7,485 nucleotides of DNA from Rhodocyclaceae bacterium UBA2250 (GTDB taxonomy: Bacteria > Pseudomonadota > Gammaproteobacteria > Burkholderiales > Rhodocyclaceae). The position numbers and the translations under genes are program-made. This document shows positions 1 through 6,700 of this stretch, in pieces; positions within the stretch are counted from its first letter, which is position 1, and each line of letters opens with the position of its first letter. The notes beneath the pieces were generated by a model, which worked only from the letters and a program-made list of their open reading frames with translations, did not search any database and had not been told where the DNA came from. The stretch spans positions 1 to 7,485 of the forward strand of contig DDXW01000079.1 in NCBI GenBank assembly GCA_002347285.1, given 5' to 3'.

Positions 1-90
1 TTCTACACCGGCAAGCAGAAGATCGTCGACACCGCCGGCCGTGTCGAGCGCTTCCGCCAGAAGTACAAGCGCCCCGGCGCCGCTGCCTGA
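1..90 (+). CDS. rpmE: 50S ribosomal protein L31, C-terminal end (partial)
   Basis: The window opens in frame inside this gene; 29 codons remain before TGA at 88-90. The peptide begins FYTGKQKIVDTAGRVERF and matches the conserved C-terminal half of bacterial L31, where E. coli has FFTGKQRDVATGGRVDRF. L31 is a small protein at the bridge between the large and small ribosomal subunits. The zinc-binding Cys residues that would separate the zinc-containing form from the zinc-free paralogue lie upstream of the window. However, the FYTGKQ...GRVERF form with a short tail is that of the standard type A protein. An intrinsic terminator follows closely. Identification is by recall of the family motif. 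Confidence 0.93.
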   Translation, partial: FYTGKQKIVDTAGRVERFRQKYKRPGAAA

Positions 91-138
91 CCGGCGTTGG
101 CGCATGCTGAAAGGGCAGCCATGTCTGCCTCTGGCATG

Positions 139-165
139 AAGGCAGCTGCGGCTGCCTTTTCTTTT
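139..165 (+). terminator. Rho-independent terminator of rpmE
   Basis: An 8-bp perfect stem AAGGCAGC/GCTGCCTT (139-146 with 151-158) closes a 4-nt TGCG loop and runs into a T-rich tract (157-165, TTTTCTTTT). This is a textbook intrinsic terminator about 50 bp after the rpmE stop. A weaker upstream hairpin, GGCAG (114-118) with CTGCC (125-129), shares sequence with it. The T tract ends only 14 bp before the ATG of the next gene, leaving no room for a promoter between them. The rest of 91-179 shows no other recognisable feature. Confidence 0.85.
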
Positions 166-179
166 GGCCGCCACCGATC

Positions 180-1787
180 ATGAACTTCGGCGGATTGCGC
201 GACAACGCACCTCCCGTGCCGGTCATCGCGATCGTTCTGCTGGCGGGCCTCTACCTGCTGACGGGCGTCGCGGCCCACGATCCCTGGAAAACCGAGGACG
301 CGATCCATATCGGCATCGCCCACGGCTTCGCCAGCGGCGGCGGCTGGCTGTTTCCCCGGATCGCCGGCGAGCCCTGGCCGCATACCGCCCCGCTCTACCA
401 CTGGCTGGCCGCGCTGACCGGCCAGGCGCTGGAAGGCCAGCTCGGCTTCCACAACGCCGCCAGGCTGGCGAGCACCTTGTTCGGCGCCCTGTTCCTGATC
501 GGGGTGGCTGGCGCGTCCCGCGCTTTCCACGGCGACGCAGCCGGCCGCCTCGCGCCGTTGCTGGCGATCGGCACCCTTGGCCTGCTGCTGCCGATGCACG
601 AAGCCCAGCCCGCGATCGCCGGACTGGCTTTTGCAGCGCTGGCCTGGTGGGGCGGCGGCCTGCTTCTGCAGGGCCACACCAGCGGCGGCCTGCTGCTCGG
701 CCTCGGCCTCGGTCTCGCCTTCCCGGCACATGGTCTCGTCGGCCTGCTGATGGCGATCGCCGCCCTGCCAGCGCCGATTTTGCGGCGCGATGCGAAGGGC
801 TTCGCCCTTGCCGTGCTGGTCGCCCTGCCGCTGATCGCGGCCTGGCCGCTGCTGGTGATGCAGCACGATCCGGCACTGTGGGCCGGCTGGTGGCAGAACG
901 AACTGGCGGAGGCCACGCAGGCGCGCACCCTGCCCGACAGGCGCCATGTCGAACAACTGCTCTGGGCGGCCTGGCCCGTCCTGCCGCTCGCCCTCTGGAG
1001 CCTTTGGCTGCACCGGCGCCAGTGCTCCCCTCTCGCGCTGCCGCTGCTCGGGTTACTGCTGACGCTCTCTTGGTACCTGACCGGCTCGGCACGCAGCCTC
1101 AGCGTGCTGCCGGTCCTGCTCCCGCTCACCCTGCTCGCGGCAGCCGGTGCCGACCGGTTGCGCCGCGGGACTGCGAATGCCTTCGACTGGTTCGCCCTGA
1201 CCACCTTCAGCTTCGTGGCCGCGCTGATCTGGCTGGGCGCCAGCGCGCAGGGTCTCGGCTGGCCGCCGAAGATCGCCAACAACTTCGCCAAGCTGGCGCC
1301 GGGCCACGAGGTCGACTACGGCATGGTCGCGCTCGCCGGCGCCATTGGCGCCACCCTGCTCTGGCTGCTGTCCTGGGGGCTGCGGCGGGCGGGCTGGCGC
1401 GCCACCCTGCGCTGGGCCGCGGGCGTAACCTTGATGTGGGTGCTGACGGCCACCTTGTGGCTTGCCTGGATCGACTACGCCATCTCGTACCGTCCGGTGG
1501 CGCTCTCGCTGCAAAACGCCCTGCCCCGGGGAATCGACTGCATCGAGCGCCAGGACATCGGCCCCGCCCAGCGGGCATCGCTCGACTATTTCGCCGGCAT
1601 CCGCACGACCGAAGCGGGACGGCAGCCACGCTGCTCTTGGCGCCTCTCGGTCGAGGGCAGCCGGCGGACGGCGCCGCCGGGCTGGACCGAAGTCTGGCGC
1701 GGTGGCCGCACCAGCGACCGCAAGGAGCGCTGGTATCTCGACCGGCGCGAAGCTACACCTTCAGGAAATTCGCCCGGTAATACTTGA
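180..1787 (+). CDS. GT39/ArnT-like membrane glycosyltransferase
   Basis: Predicted integral inner-membrane protein of 535 aa, rich in Leu/Ala/Trp, with a hydrophobic first segment at about residues 13-32 and roughly ten further hydrophobic stretches up to about residue 440. A soluble tail of about 95 residues follows. The layout resembles the PMT/ArnT (GT39, GT-C fold) family, whose members transfer a sugar from a polyprenyl-phosphate donor to lipid A or protein on the periplasmic face. Residues 38-48 (TEDAIHIGIAH) occupy the place of the family's first-loop acidic motif (usually DE.RYA). GEPWPHTAPLYHWLAAL (63-79) matches the following G-x-P...PPL-Y-W segment, and ARLAS (94-98) the RL.s motif. 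The acidic pair is ED rather than DE. Donor and acceptor cannot be read from sequence. ATG 180 has no clear Shine-Dalgarno and sits just after the rpmE terminator, so the gene may depend on read-through or a promoter inside rpmE. Its last 35 bp overlap orn on the other strand. Confidence 0.8.
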   Translation: MNFGGLRDNAPPVPVIAIVLLAGLYLLTGVAAHDPWKTEDAIHIGIAHGFASGGGWLFPRIAGEPWPHTAPLYHWLAALTGQALEGQLGFHNAARLASTLFGALFLIGVAGASRAFHGDAAGRLAPLLAIGTLGLLLPMHEAQPAIAGLAFAALAWWGGGLLLQGHTSGGLLLGLGLGLAFPAHGLVGLLMAIAALPAPILRRDAKGFALAVLVALPLIAAWPLLVMQHDPALWAGWWQNELAEATQARTLPDRRHVEQLLWAAWPVLPLALWSLWLHRRQCSPLALPLLGLLLTLSWYLTGSARSLSVLPVLLPLTLLAAAGADRLRRGTANAFDWFALTTFSFVAALIWLGASAQGLGWPPKIANNFAKLAPGHEVDYGMVALAGAIGATLLWLLSWGLRRAGWRATLRWAAGVTLMWVLTATLWLAWIDYAISYRPVALSLQNALPRGIDCIERQDIGPAQRASLDYFAGIRTTEAGRQPRCSWRLSVEGSRRTAPPGWTEVWRGGRTSDRKERWYLDRREATPSGNSPGNT

Positions 1788-2298
1788 GTTCCTCGATGGA
1801 CTCGTAGATGTCCGCCAACGCTTCGTGCTTGCCGCCTTTCTTGACGCCCTTGGCGATCTCGGGCGTCCAGCGCTTGCAGAGCTCCTTGAGCGTGGACACG
1901 TCGAGGTTGCGGTAGTGGAAGTAGGCCTCGAGTTTCGGCATGTGGCGCGCCATGAAGCGGCGGTCCTGGCAGATCGAATTGCCGCACATCGGCGACTTGC
2001 CGCTCGGCACATGCCGCTTGAGGAAATCGAGCGCCTGCGTCTCGACGTCGGCCTCGCTCAGGACCGAGGCCTTGACCTTGTCGATCAGCCCCGACTTGCC
2101 ATGGGTCTTCTTGTTCCAGTCGTCCATCCGGTCGAGCACTTCATCTTCCTGATGCACTACCCACACGGCGCTTTCGGCGACCAGTTCGAGGTGGGAATTG
2201 GTGATCACCATCGCCAGCTCGATGATGCGGTCGTGGTCGGGATCGAGCCCGGTCATTTCCATGTCGAGCCAGACGAGGGCGTTTTGGTCTTGTGCCAT
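1753..2298 (-). CDS. orn: Oligoribonuclease (3'-5' exoribonuclease, DEDDh family)
   Basis: Orn degrades 2-5 nt RNA fragments to mononucleotides in the cytoplasm and also clears pGpG, the product of c-di-GMP breakdown. The 181-aa product equals the E. coli enzyme in length and aligns along its whole course: LDMEMTGLDPDHDRIIELA, MDDWNKKTH, SGLIDKVKAS, GKSPMCGNSICQDRRF and LDVSTLKELCKRW. All five catalytic residues are present at the E. coli positions: D12 and E14 (DxE), D112 (in CQDRRF), H158 and D163 (in KHEALAD). I chose the ATG at 2298: it gives MAQDQNALVWLDME, the E. coli-like N-terminus, and has GGAAG 8 nt upstream (2307-2311). An in-frame ATG at 2319 would add seven residues and lacks a Shine-Dalgarno. 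The gene converges on and overlaps the GT39 gene, and diverges from the M48 protease gene. Confidence 0.97.
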   Translation of the reverse strand: MAQDQNALVWLDMEMTGLDPDHDRIIELAMVITNSHLELVAESAVWVVHQEDEVLDRMDDWNKKTHGKSGLIDKVKASVLSEADVETQALDFLKRHVPSGKSPMCGNSICQDRRFMARHMPKLEAYFHYRNLDVSTLKELCKRWTPEIAKGVKKGGKHEALADIYESIEELKYYRANFLKV

Positions 2299-2312
2299 AC
2301 TTCGTGCTTCCG

Positions 2313-2341
2313 TTGTCATTGATCTGGAACGGGCATATTAC
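2313..2341 (+). promoter_or_regulatory. Candidate sigma-70 promoter for the M48-rsgA-GT operon
   Basis: In the 59-bp orn/M48 spacer, TTGTCA (2313-2318, 5/6 to TTGACA) and TATTAC (2336-2341, 4/6 to TATAAT) are separated by exactly 17 bp. Transcription would start near 2348, about 10 nt before the proposed GTG at 2358. The same AT-rich core read on the - strand gives TAATAT (2335-2340), which could serve as a -10 for orn with a leader of about 30 nt, though no good -35 accompanies it. A short GGGC...GCCC inverted repeat (2331-2334/2342-2345) frames the core. Visual pattern match only. Confidence 0.4.
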
Positions 2342-2357
2342 GCCCATCGCGCACCCC

Positions 2358-3605
2358 GTGGCCTCGCTCTTCTCTGTCGTATTCCTCGTCCTGCTCGCCC
2401 TGACCACCGCCCTGCGCGCCTGGCTCGCCTGGCGCCAGCTGCGCAGCGTGCGCGCCCATCGCGACGCCGTGCCGCCCGCCTTCGCCGAGCGCATCCCGCT
2501 CGCGGATCACCGGAAGGCCGCCGCCTATACCGAAGCGAAACTGCGCGCCGGCCTGATCGAGCTCGGCGTCGATGCCGGCCTGCTGCTGCTGCTCACCTTC
2601 GGCGGCCTGCTGGCCGGCTTCGACCGCTTCTGGCACACGCTGTTTCCGGACGGCGGCCATGCCTACGGCCTCGCACTGTTCGCCAGCGTCGGCCTGACCG
2701 GCTTTCTCGCCGGCCTGCCCTTCGCGCTTTATCGCACCTTCGTCATCGAGGCGCGCTTCGGCTTCAACAAGACGACGCCGGGTCTGTTCGTCGCCGACCT
2801 CGCCAGGCAGTTGCTGCTGACCGTGCTGATCGGCGCGCCGCTGCTGCTGGCGGTGCTGTGGCTGATGGCCGCGATGGGCGAGCGCTGGTGGCTCTGGGTC
2901 TGGCTGGCCTGGCTCGGCTTCAATCTGCTGGTGATGCTGCTCTATCCCACCCTGATCGCGCCGCTGTTCAACAAGTTCACCCCGCTGGCCGACGGCGAGA
3001 TCAGGACGCGCGTCGAGGCGCTGCTGGCGCGCTGCGGCTTCGCCAGCTCCGGGCTGTTCGTGATGGACGGCTCGAAGCGTTCCGCCCACGGCAACGCCTA
3101 TTTCACCGGCTTCGGCCGCGCCAAGCGCATCGTCTTCTTCGACACGCTGCTCGACAAGCTCGCCCCCGGCGAGATCGAGGCGGTGCTCGCGCACGAGCTC
3201 GGCCACTTCAAGCGCCGCCACCTCTGGAAGCGCATCGCCGTGCTGGGAACGGTGTCGCTCGCGCTGCTGTGGCTGCTCGGCCAGCTGATCGACCAGCCCT
3301 GGTTCTACGCCGGCCTGCACGCCGGCACGGGCGGCACGGCGATGGCGCTGATCCTGTTCTCTCTCGTGCTGCCGGTGTTCGCCTTCCCGTTCGCCCCGCT
3401 GTTCTCCTGGCTGTCGCGCCGCCATGAATTCGAGGCCGATGCCTATGCCGCCCGGCAATCGAGCGCCGGCGAACTGGTCGCCGCGCTGGTCAAGCTCTAC
3501 CGCGACAACGCCGCGACGCTGACGCCCGACCCGCTGTATTCGCTGTTCCACGACTCGCATCCGCCGGCGAGCGAGCGCATCGGCCGCCTGCAGGCGGCGG
3601 GCTGA
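2358..3605 (+). CDS. M48 family metalloprotease, Ste24/CAAX-protease-like
   Basis: Predicted inner-membrane zinc protease, 415 aa from GTG 2358. The architecture is that of Ste24-like M48 proteins: an N-terminal membrane helix, the conserved segment ERIPLADHRKAAAYTEAKL, several hydrophobic helices, YRTFVIEARFGFNKTTPGLF, and NKFTPLADGEIRTRVEALLA. The active site is HELGH (279-283, zinc ligands H279 and H283, catalytic E280). The third ligand is E357 in HEFEADAYA, and SLFHDSHPPASERI lies near the C-terminus. Bacteria generally lack farnesylated CAAX proteins, so the natural role is more likely membrane-protein quality control; this is inference. The start is uncertain: the frame stays open to a GTG at 2292 (437 aa), but that overlaps the orn start. 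GTG 2358 gives the usual family length and lies just after the proposed promoter. No clear Shine-Dalgarno precedes it. The stop overlaps the rsgA start by one base (TGATG). Confidence 0.9.
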   Translation: MASLFSVVFLVLLALTTALRAWLAWRQLRSVRAHRDAVPPAFAERIPLADHRKAAAYTEAKLRAGLIELGVDAGLLLLLTFGGLLAGFDRFWHTLFPDGGHAYGLALFASVGLTGFLAGLPFALYRTFVIEARFGFNKTTPGLFVADLARQLLLTVLIGAPLLLAVLWLMAAMGERWWLWVWLAWLGFNLLVMLLYPTLIAPLFNKFTPLADGEIRTRVEALLARCGFASSGLFVMDGSKRSAHGNAYFTGFGRAKRIVFFDTLLDKLAPGEIEAVLAHELGHFKRRHLWKRIAVLGTVSLALLWLLGQLIDQPWFYAGLHAGTGGTAMALILFSLVLPVFAFPFAPLFSWLSRRHEFEADAYAARQSSAGELVAALVKLYRDNAATLTPDPLYSLFHDSHPPASERIGRLQAAG

Positions 3606-4483
3606 TGCCGTCCGGCCTCGTCACCGCCGCCTTCGGCCGGCACTACGAAGTCACGCTGGAGGACGGCACGGTCGTCAATGGCATCCCGCGCGGCAAGAAG
3701 AGCCTCTACGCCTGCGGCGACCGGGTGACGCTCGGCCCCCGCCACGACAGCGAAGCGCAGATTCTTTGCCACGAGCCGCGCGCCACCCTGCTCTACCGCA
3801 GCGACGAATGGAAGGAAAAGATCATCGCCGCCAATGCGACGCAGATCGTCCTCGTCGTCGCCACCGAGCCGGCCTTCTCCGCCGAGCTGATCTCGCGCGC
3901 ACTGGTCGCCGCGCGCCATGAAAACATGCGCGCACTGATCGTTCTCAACAAATGCGACCTCGCCGCGCAACTGCCTGCGGCCCGCGCGCAGCTTGCCTCC
4001 TTCGTCGCGCTCGGAATCCCGGTGATCGAGCTGAGCGCGCTCGCCGACGCGCGCCCGCTCGCACCCTGGCTCGCCGGCCAGACCTCGATACTGGTGGGGC
4101 AGAGCGGCATGGGCAAATCGACGCTGGTCAATACGCTGATCCCGACTGCCGGCGCGGCGACCAGGGAGATTTCGACCGCCCTCGACTCGGGCAAGCACAC
4201 CACCACCCACACCTGCCTCTACCGGCTCGCCGACGGCAGCGCGCTGATCGATTCGCCTGGCCTGCAGGCCTTCGGTCTCGCCCACCTCACCCGCGGCGAA
4301 ATCGAGCTCGGCTTCGCCGAATTTTTGCCGTATCTCGGCCACTGCCGCTTCCGCGACTGCCGTCACGAGAACGAGCCAGACTGCGGGCTCAAGGCCGCCG
4401 TCGCCGCCGGCGCGATCGACGCGCGGCGCCTGGCGCATTTCGTCGCCATCGCCAGCGAGAACGAGCGCTCCCGGCAGTTCTGA
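3605..4483 (+). CDS. rsgA: Small ribosomal subunit biogenesis GTPase RsgA
   Basis: RsgA (YjeQ/YloQ) binds the 30S subunit late in assembly and uses GTP hydrolysis to check the decoding region and release RbfA. The 292-aa protein shows the three expected parts. The first is an N-terminal OB-fold (about 1-65: GLVTAAFGRHYEV..., GDRVTLG). The second is a circularly permuted GTPase with motif order G4-G1-G3: NKCD at 115-118, P-loop GQSGMGKST at 165-173, DSPG at 216-219, with the switch TALDSGKHTTTHT between. The third is a C-terminal zinc knuckle C247-x4-C252-x-H254-x5-C260, which matches the family spacing. The length fits a compact betaproteobacterial form. The ATG shares its A with the TGA of the upstream protease gene, implying translational coupling. 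The next gene begins in the same way at the rsgA stop. Confidence 0.97.
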   Translation: MPSGLVTAAFGRHYEVTLEDGTVVNGIPRGKKSLYACGDRVTLGPRHDSEAQILCHEPRATLLYRSDEWKEKIIAANATQIVLVVATEPAFSAELISRALVAARHENMRALIVLNKCDLAAQLPAARAQLASFVALGIPVIELSALADARPLAPWLAGQTSILVGQSGMGKSTLVNTLIPTAGAATREISTALDSGKHTTTHTCLYRLADGSALIDSPGLQAFGLAHLTRGEIELGFAEFLPYLGHCRFRDCRHENEPDCGLKAAVAAGAIDARRLAHFVAIASENERSRQF

Positions 4484-5562
4484 TGGCCCATCTTTTCGCC
4501 GACGTTTCCGCGCACGGCTTCGGCCATCTGGCGCAGGCCGCGCCGGTGCTGAACCGGCTCGCCGAACTGCTGCCCGGCTTGCGCCTCACCCTGCGCAGCG
4601 GCCTGCCCGGCGAAAAGCTGCGCCAGCGCATCCGGGCACCCTTCGCCCACATCGCCGCGGCGAGCGACTTCGGCTACCTGATGCTCGATGCGCTGCGCAT
4701 CGACCTGGCCGCGACCGCCGATGCCTACCGCGCCGCCCATGCGGACTTTGCCGCCCGCGTCGCGACGGATGCGGCCCTCCTGAGCGAATTGCGGGCCGAC
4801 GCGGTCTTCTCGGACGTTTCCTATCTGCCGCTGGCGGGCGCGGCGCGGGCGGGCATTCCCGCCGCGGCGCTGTGCTCGCTCAACTGGGCCGACTTGTTCG
4901 CGCACTACTTCGGCGACGAGGCATGGGCAACGCCGATCCATGCCGAAATGCTCGCGGCCTACCGCAGCGCCATCTTCCTGCGCACCACCCCCGGCATGCC
5001 GATGCCCTTGTTAGACCGGCAGATCGTCATCGGGCCGATCGCTTCGCGCGGCCAGGAGCGGCGCGCCGAGCTGCGCGCGAAACTCGGCGCTGGCGAGGCG
5101 GCGCCGAACAGCAGAATCGTGCTGGTCGCGCTCGGCGGCATCCCGACGCGGCTGCCCGTCGAAGACTGGCCCGTCCTGCCCGGTATCCGCTGGCTCGTTC
5201 CCGCCGCCTGGAACATCCAGCGCTACGACATGCACGCCTTCGAGCCGCTCGGCTGGGAGTTCGCCGACCTGCTGCGCTCGATCGATGCCGTCGTCACCAA
5301 GCCGGGCTACGGCACCTTCGCCGAGGCCGTCTGCAACGGCGCGGCGGTCATCTACCAGCGCCGCGACGACTGGCCGGAGCAGGACTGCCTGATCGATTGG
5401 CTGCGCAGCCACGGCCGCTGCGCCGAAATCTCCGCCGCCGACCTCGCCGCAGGCAATTTCGGCGCCACGCTGGAAAGTTGCCTGTCCGCCGCCGCCTCGC
5501 CGGCACCGAGTTTCGATGGTGCGGAAACGGCGGCGCGTCGCGTCGCTGCCCTGCTGCGCTGA
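4483..5562 (+). CDS. GT-B-fold glycosyltransferase-like protein of unknown function
   Basis: 359-aa protein with no signal peptide or membrane helix, likely cytoplasmic. The N-terminal motif DVSAHGFGHLAQAAPVLNRL (7-26) resembles the G-x-GH-x-x-R entry motif of MurG/UGT-type GT-B enzymes, and more closely the N-terminal domain of plant L-arabinokinases (VTGHGFGHATR). The domain linker is around residue 190. The C-terminal half carries VLVALGGIPT (around 210-219) and a donor-site-like segment KPGYGTFAEAVCNGAAVIYQ (273-292), followed by RRDDWPEQDCLIDWL. This parallels the GYGT.sEAL....P...v.R..f.E arrangement of the same domain. I know of no established substrate; no kinase domain is attached. 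The gene overlaps the rsgA stop (TGATG), so it is translationally coupled to rsgA, though a functional link is unproven. The open frame extends far upstream inside rsgA; ATG 4483 is chosen because the GHGFGH-type motif begins just after it. Confidence 0.78.
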   Translation: MAHLFADVSAHGFGHLAQAAPVLNRLAELLPGLRLTLRSGLPGEKLRQRIRAPFAHIAAASDFGYLMLDALRIDLAATADAYRAAHADFAARVATDAALLSELRADAVFSDVSYLPLAGAARAGIPAAALCSLNWADLFAHYFGDEAWATPIHAEMLAAYRSAIFLRTTPGMPMPLLDRQIVIGPIASRGQERRAELRAKLGAGEAAPNSRIVLVALGGIPTRLPVEDWPVLPGIRWLVPAAWNIQRYDMHAFEPLGWEFADLLRSIDAVVTKPGYGTFAEAVCNGAAVIYQRRDDWPEQDCLIDWLRSHGRCAEISAADLAAGNFGATLESCLSAAASPAPSFDGAETAARRVAALLR

Positions 5563-5576
5563 AACTCAGTGCGGCA
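5552..5576 (+). terminator. Hairpin between convergent operons, possible bidirectional terminator
   Basis: TGCTGCGCTGA-AAC-TCAGTGCGGCA can form an 11-bp stem with a 3-nt loop in + strand RNA, including two G-U wobbles (5558/5570 and 5555/5573). The - strand RNA would carry two A/C mismatches at those places. The loop coincides with the 3 bp between the two stop codons: the GT-like gene's TGA at 5560-5562 and the PCu(A)C gene's at 5566-5568. No U-tract follows on either side, so it may act as a Rho-aided or mRNA 3'-end-protecting structure rather than a classical terminator. Confidence 0.4.
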
Positions 5577-6051
5577 TCTTGCCGTGATCCATGCCCTGCA
5601 TCGGCGCGCCGGCCGTCGGGCGCACCACGGTCGCATGCACTTCCTTGCTGCTGCCGTCGGCGAAGCCGAGCGTCACCACGACATGGTCGCCTTCCTTGAG
5701 CGGCGCCTTCAGGTCGATCAGCATCACGTGGTAGCCGCCGGGCTTGAGCGCCACCTCGCCCTTCGCCGGCACGGCGATTTCCTTCACCTGGCGCATGCGC
5801 ATCACGCCGCCGTCGTTGATGTGGTTGTGCAGTTCGGTGACGTTGGCGACCGACGACGCGGCGGTCACCAGCTTGGCCTCGGCATCGCCGGCATTCTTCA
5901 GCGCCATGAAGGCGGCCGTCGTGCGGGTGCCGGGCGGCGTCATGCGCACGTAGGGATCGATCACGCTGATCTGGTCGGCGGCCCCGGCGGCGAAAGCCGG
6001 TGCGGCGAAGGCGGACAGGACAAGAGCGACGAGCGAAATGACATTCTTCAT
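5566..6051 (-). CDS. Periplasmic copper chaperone PCu(A)C
   Basis: A 161-aa secreted protein with a Sec signal peptide (MKNVISLVALVLSAFAAPAFA, cleavage predicted after A21 or A22). PCu(A)C proteins bind Cu(I) in the periplasm and pass it, often with Sco, to the CuA site of cytochrome oxidase; in some denitrifiers they also affect nitrous oxide reductase. The diagnostic copper motif H-x10-M-x21-H-x-M is complete: H75, M86, H108, M110. The beta-sandwich signatures DPYVRMTPPGTRTTAAFM and LKPGGYHVMLIDLK flank it. The C-terminus (MQGMDHGKMPH) is rich in Met and His, a tail seen in relatives that can bind extra copper. It is the last gene of a three-gene - strand operon, 14 bp after the Sco gene, with GGAG (6057-6060) 5 nt before the ATG. 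Its stop lies 3 bp from the convergent GT-like gene. Confidence 0.93.
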   Translation of the reverse strand: MKNVISLVALVLSAFAAPAFAAGAADQISVIDPYVRMTPPGTRTTAAFMALKNAGDAEAKLVTAASSVANVTELHNHINDGGVMRMRQVKEIAVPAKGEVALKPGGYHVMLIDLKAPLKEGDHVVVTLGFADGSSKEVHATVVRPTAGAPMQGMDHGKMPH

Positions 6052-6065
6052 GGGAACTCCGTTTT

Positions 6066-6698
6066 CTATGGGGTGGAAAGAAACTTGCGGATTTCGGCGA
6101 CCAGCTGCTCCGGCGGCGTCGCGTGGGGCAGGCTGCCAACCAGGTTGCCCCGCCGGTCGATCAGGTAGGTCAGCGCGGTGTGGTCGATGGCGTAACCGCC
6201 AGCCGAATCGCCGTCATGGCGCACGAACACCGCGCCATAGCGGCCGGCGATCTCGCTGAGTGCCGCCGGCTGCCCGGTGAGTCCGACGATCGCGGGGTGG
6301 AAAAATTGCGTGTATTCGACAAGGCGTGCGACCGTGTCCCGCTCGGGATCGACGCTGACGAAGAGCGGCTGGATCTGCGCCAGCTCGCCGGGGGTGAGGC
6401 TGTCCAGCGCTTGGCCGAGAATCGTCAGCGAGGTCGGGCAGATGTCCGGGCAGTAGGTGTAGCCGAACTGCAGCAGCACCAGCCTGCCGGCGAAATCGTG
6501 CAACGACACCGGCCCCCGGGGGCCGGCCAGGGTGAAGTCGCCGCCCACCGGCTGCGCGGCGAGCTGGACGTCGGCGACCATGCGTGCGGCATGCGTGCCG
6601 GGCAGCGGTGTTCTATCCGGCTCCGGCTTCCAGAAGAAACCCACGCCGATGATCGCGGCGAGCAGCAGGAGATTGAGGGTGACGAGCAGGCTTCTCAT
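6066..6698 (-). CDS. Sco1/SenC/PrrC family copper chaperone
   Basis: A 210-aa thioredoxin-fold protein anchored by one N-terminal membrane helix (about 4-22), with the rest periplasmic. Sco proteins bind copper, reduce disulfides in CuA-site subunits and help load CuA in cytochrome oxidase; relatives have been linked to NosZ maturation. The copper/redox motif is intact: C83-PDI-C87 in FGYTYCPDICPTSL, and the distal ligand H173 in YAIDHTALTYLID. FVSVDPERDT (113-122) and the C-terminal PEQLVAEIRKFL are also typical. The ATG lies 2 bp after the stop of the upstream FixH/YtkA-like gene, which argues for one transcript and coupled translation. The first 30 residues follow no standard lipoprotein pattern. 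The motifs fix the family, not the client enzyme. Confidence 0.95.
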   Translation of the reverse strand: MRSLLVTLNLLLLAAIIGVGFFWKPEPDRTPLPGTHAARMVADVQLAAQPVGGDFTLAGPRGPVSLHDFAGRLVLLQFGYTYCPDICPTSLTILGQALDSLTPGELAQIQPLFVSVDPERDTVARLVEYTQFFHPAIVGLTGQPAALSEIAGRYGAVFVRHDGDSAGGYAIDHTALTYLIDRRGNLVGSLPHATPPEQLVAEIRKFLSTP

Positions 6699-6700
6699 GA

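Noticed and set aside
3..1013. - strand open frame of 336 codons opposite rpmE and the GT39 gene
   Set aside because: Biased, repetitive composition (Gln, Arg, Ala, Gly). It crosses the rpmE terminator and has no domain, while the + strand product has clear membrane-protein character.
164..1780. + strand open frame of 538 codons overlapping the GT39 gene in another frame
   Set aside because: An Arg/Ala/Pro-rich product, as expected from shifted reading of GC-rich coding DNA. The 180-1787 frame has ordered hydrophobic helices and GT39-like motifs.
2316..3560. Long - strand open frame (414 codons) opposite the M48 protease gene
   Set aside because: Its product is Gln/Glu/Arg/Gly-rich with no recognisable domain. 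It is the mirror of a well-supported membrane protease with intact HELGH and EFEAD motifs in GC-rich DNA.
3497..4438. - strand open frame of 313 codons opposite rsgA
   Set aside because: It is a shadow of rsgA, whose G4-G1-G3 motifs and zinc knuckle are all intact; the predicted product is low-complexity.
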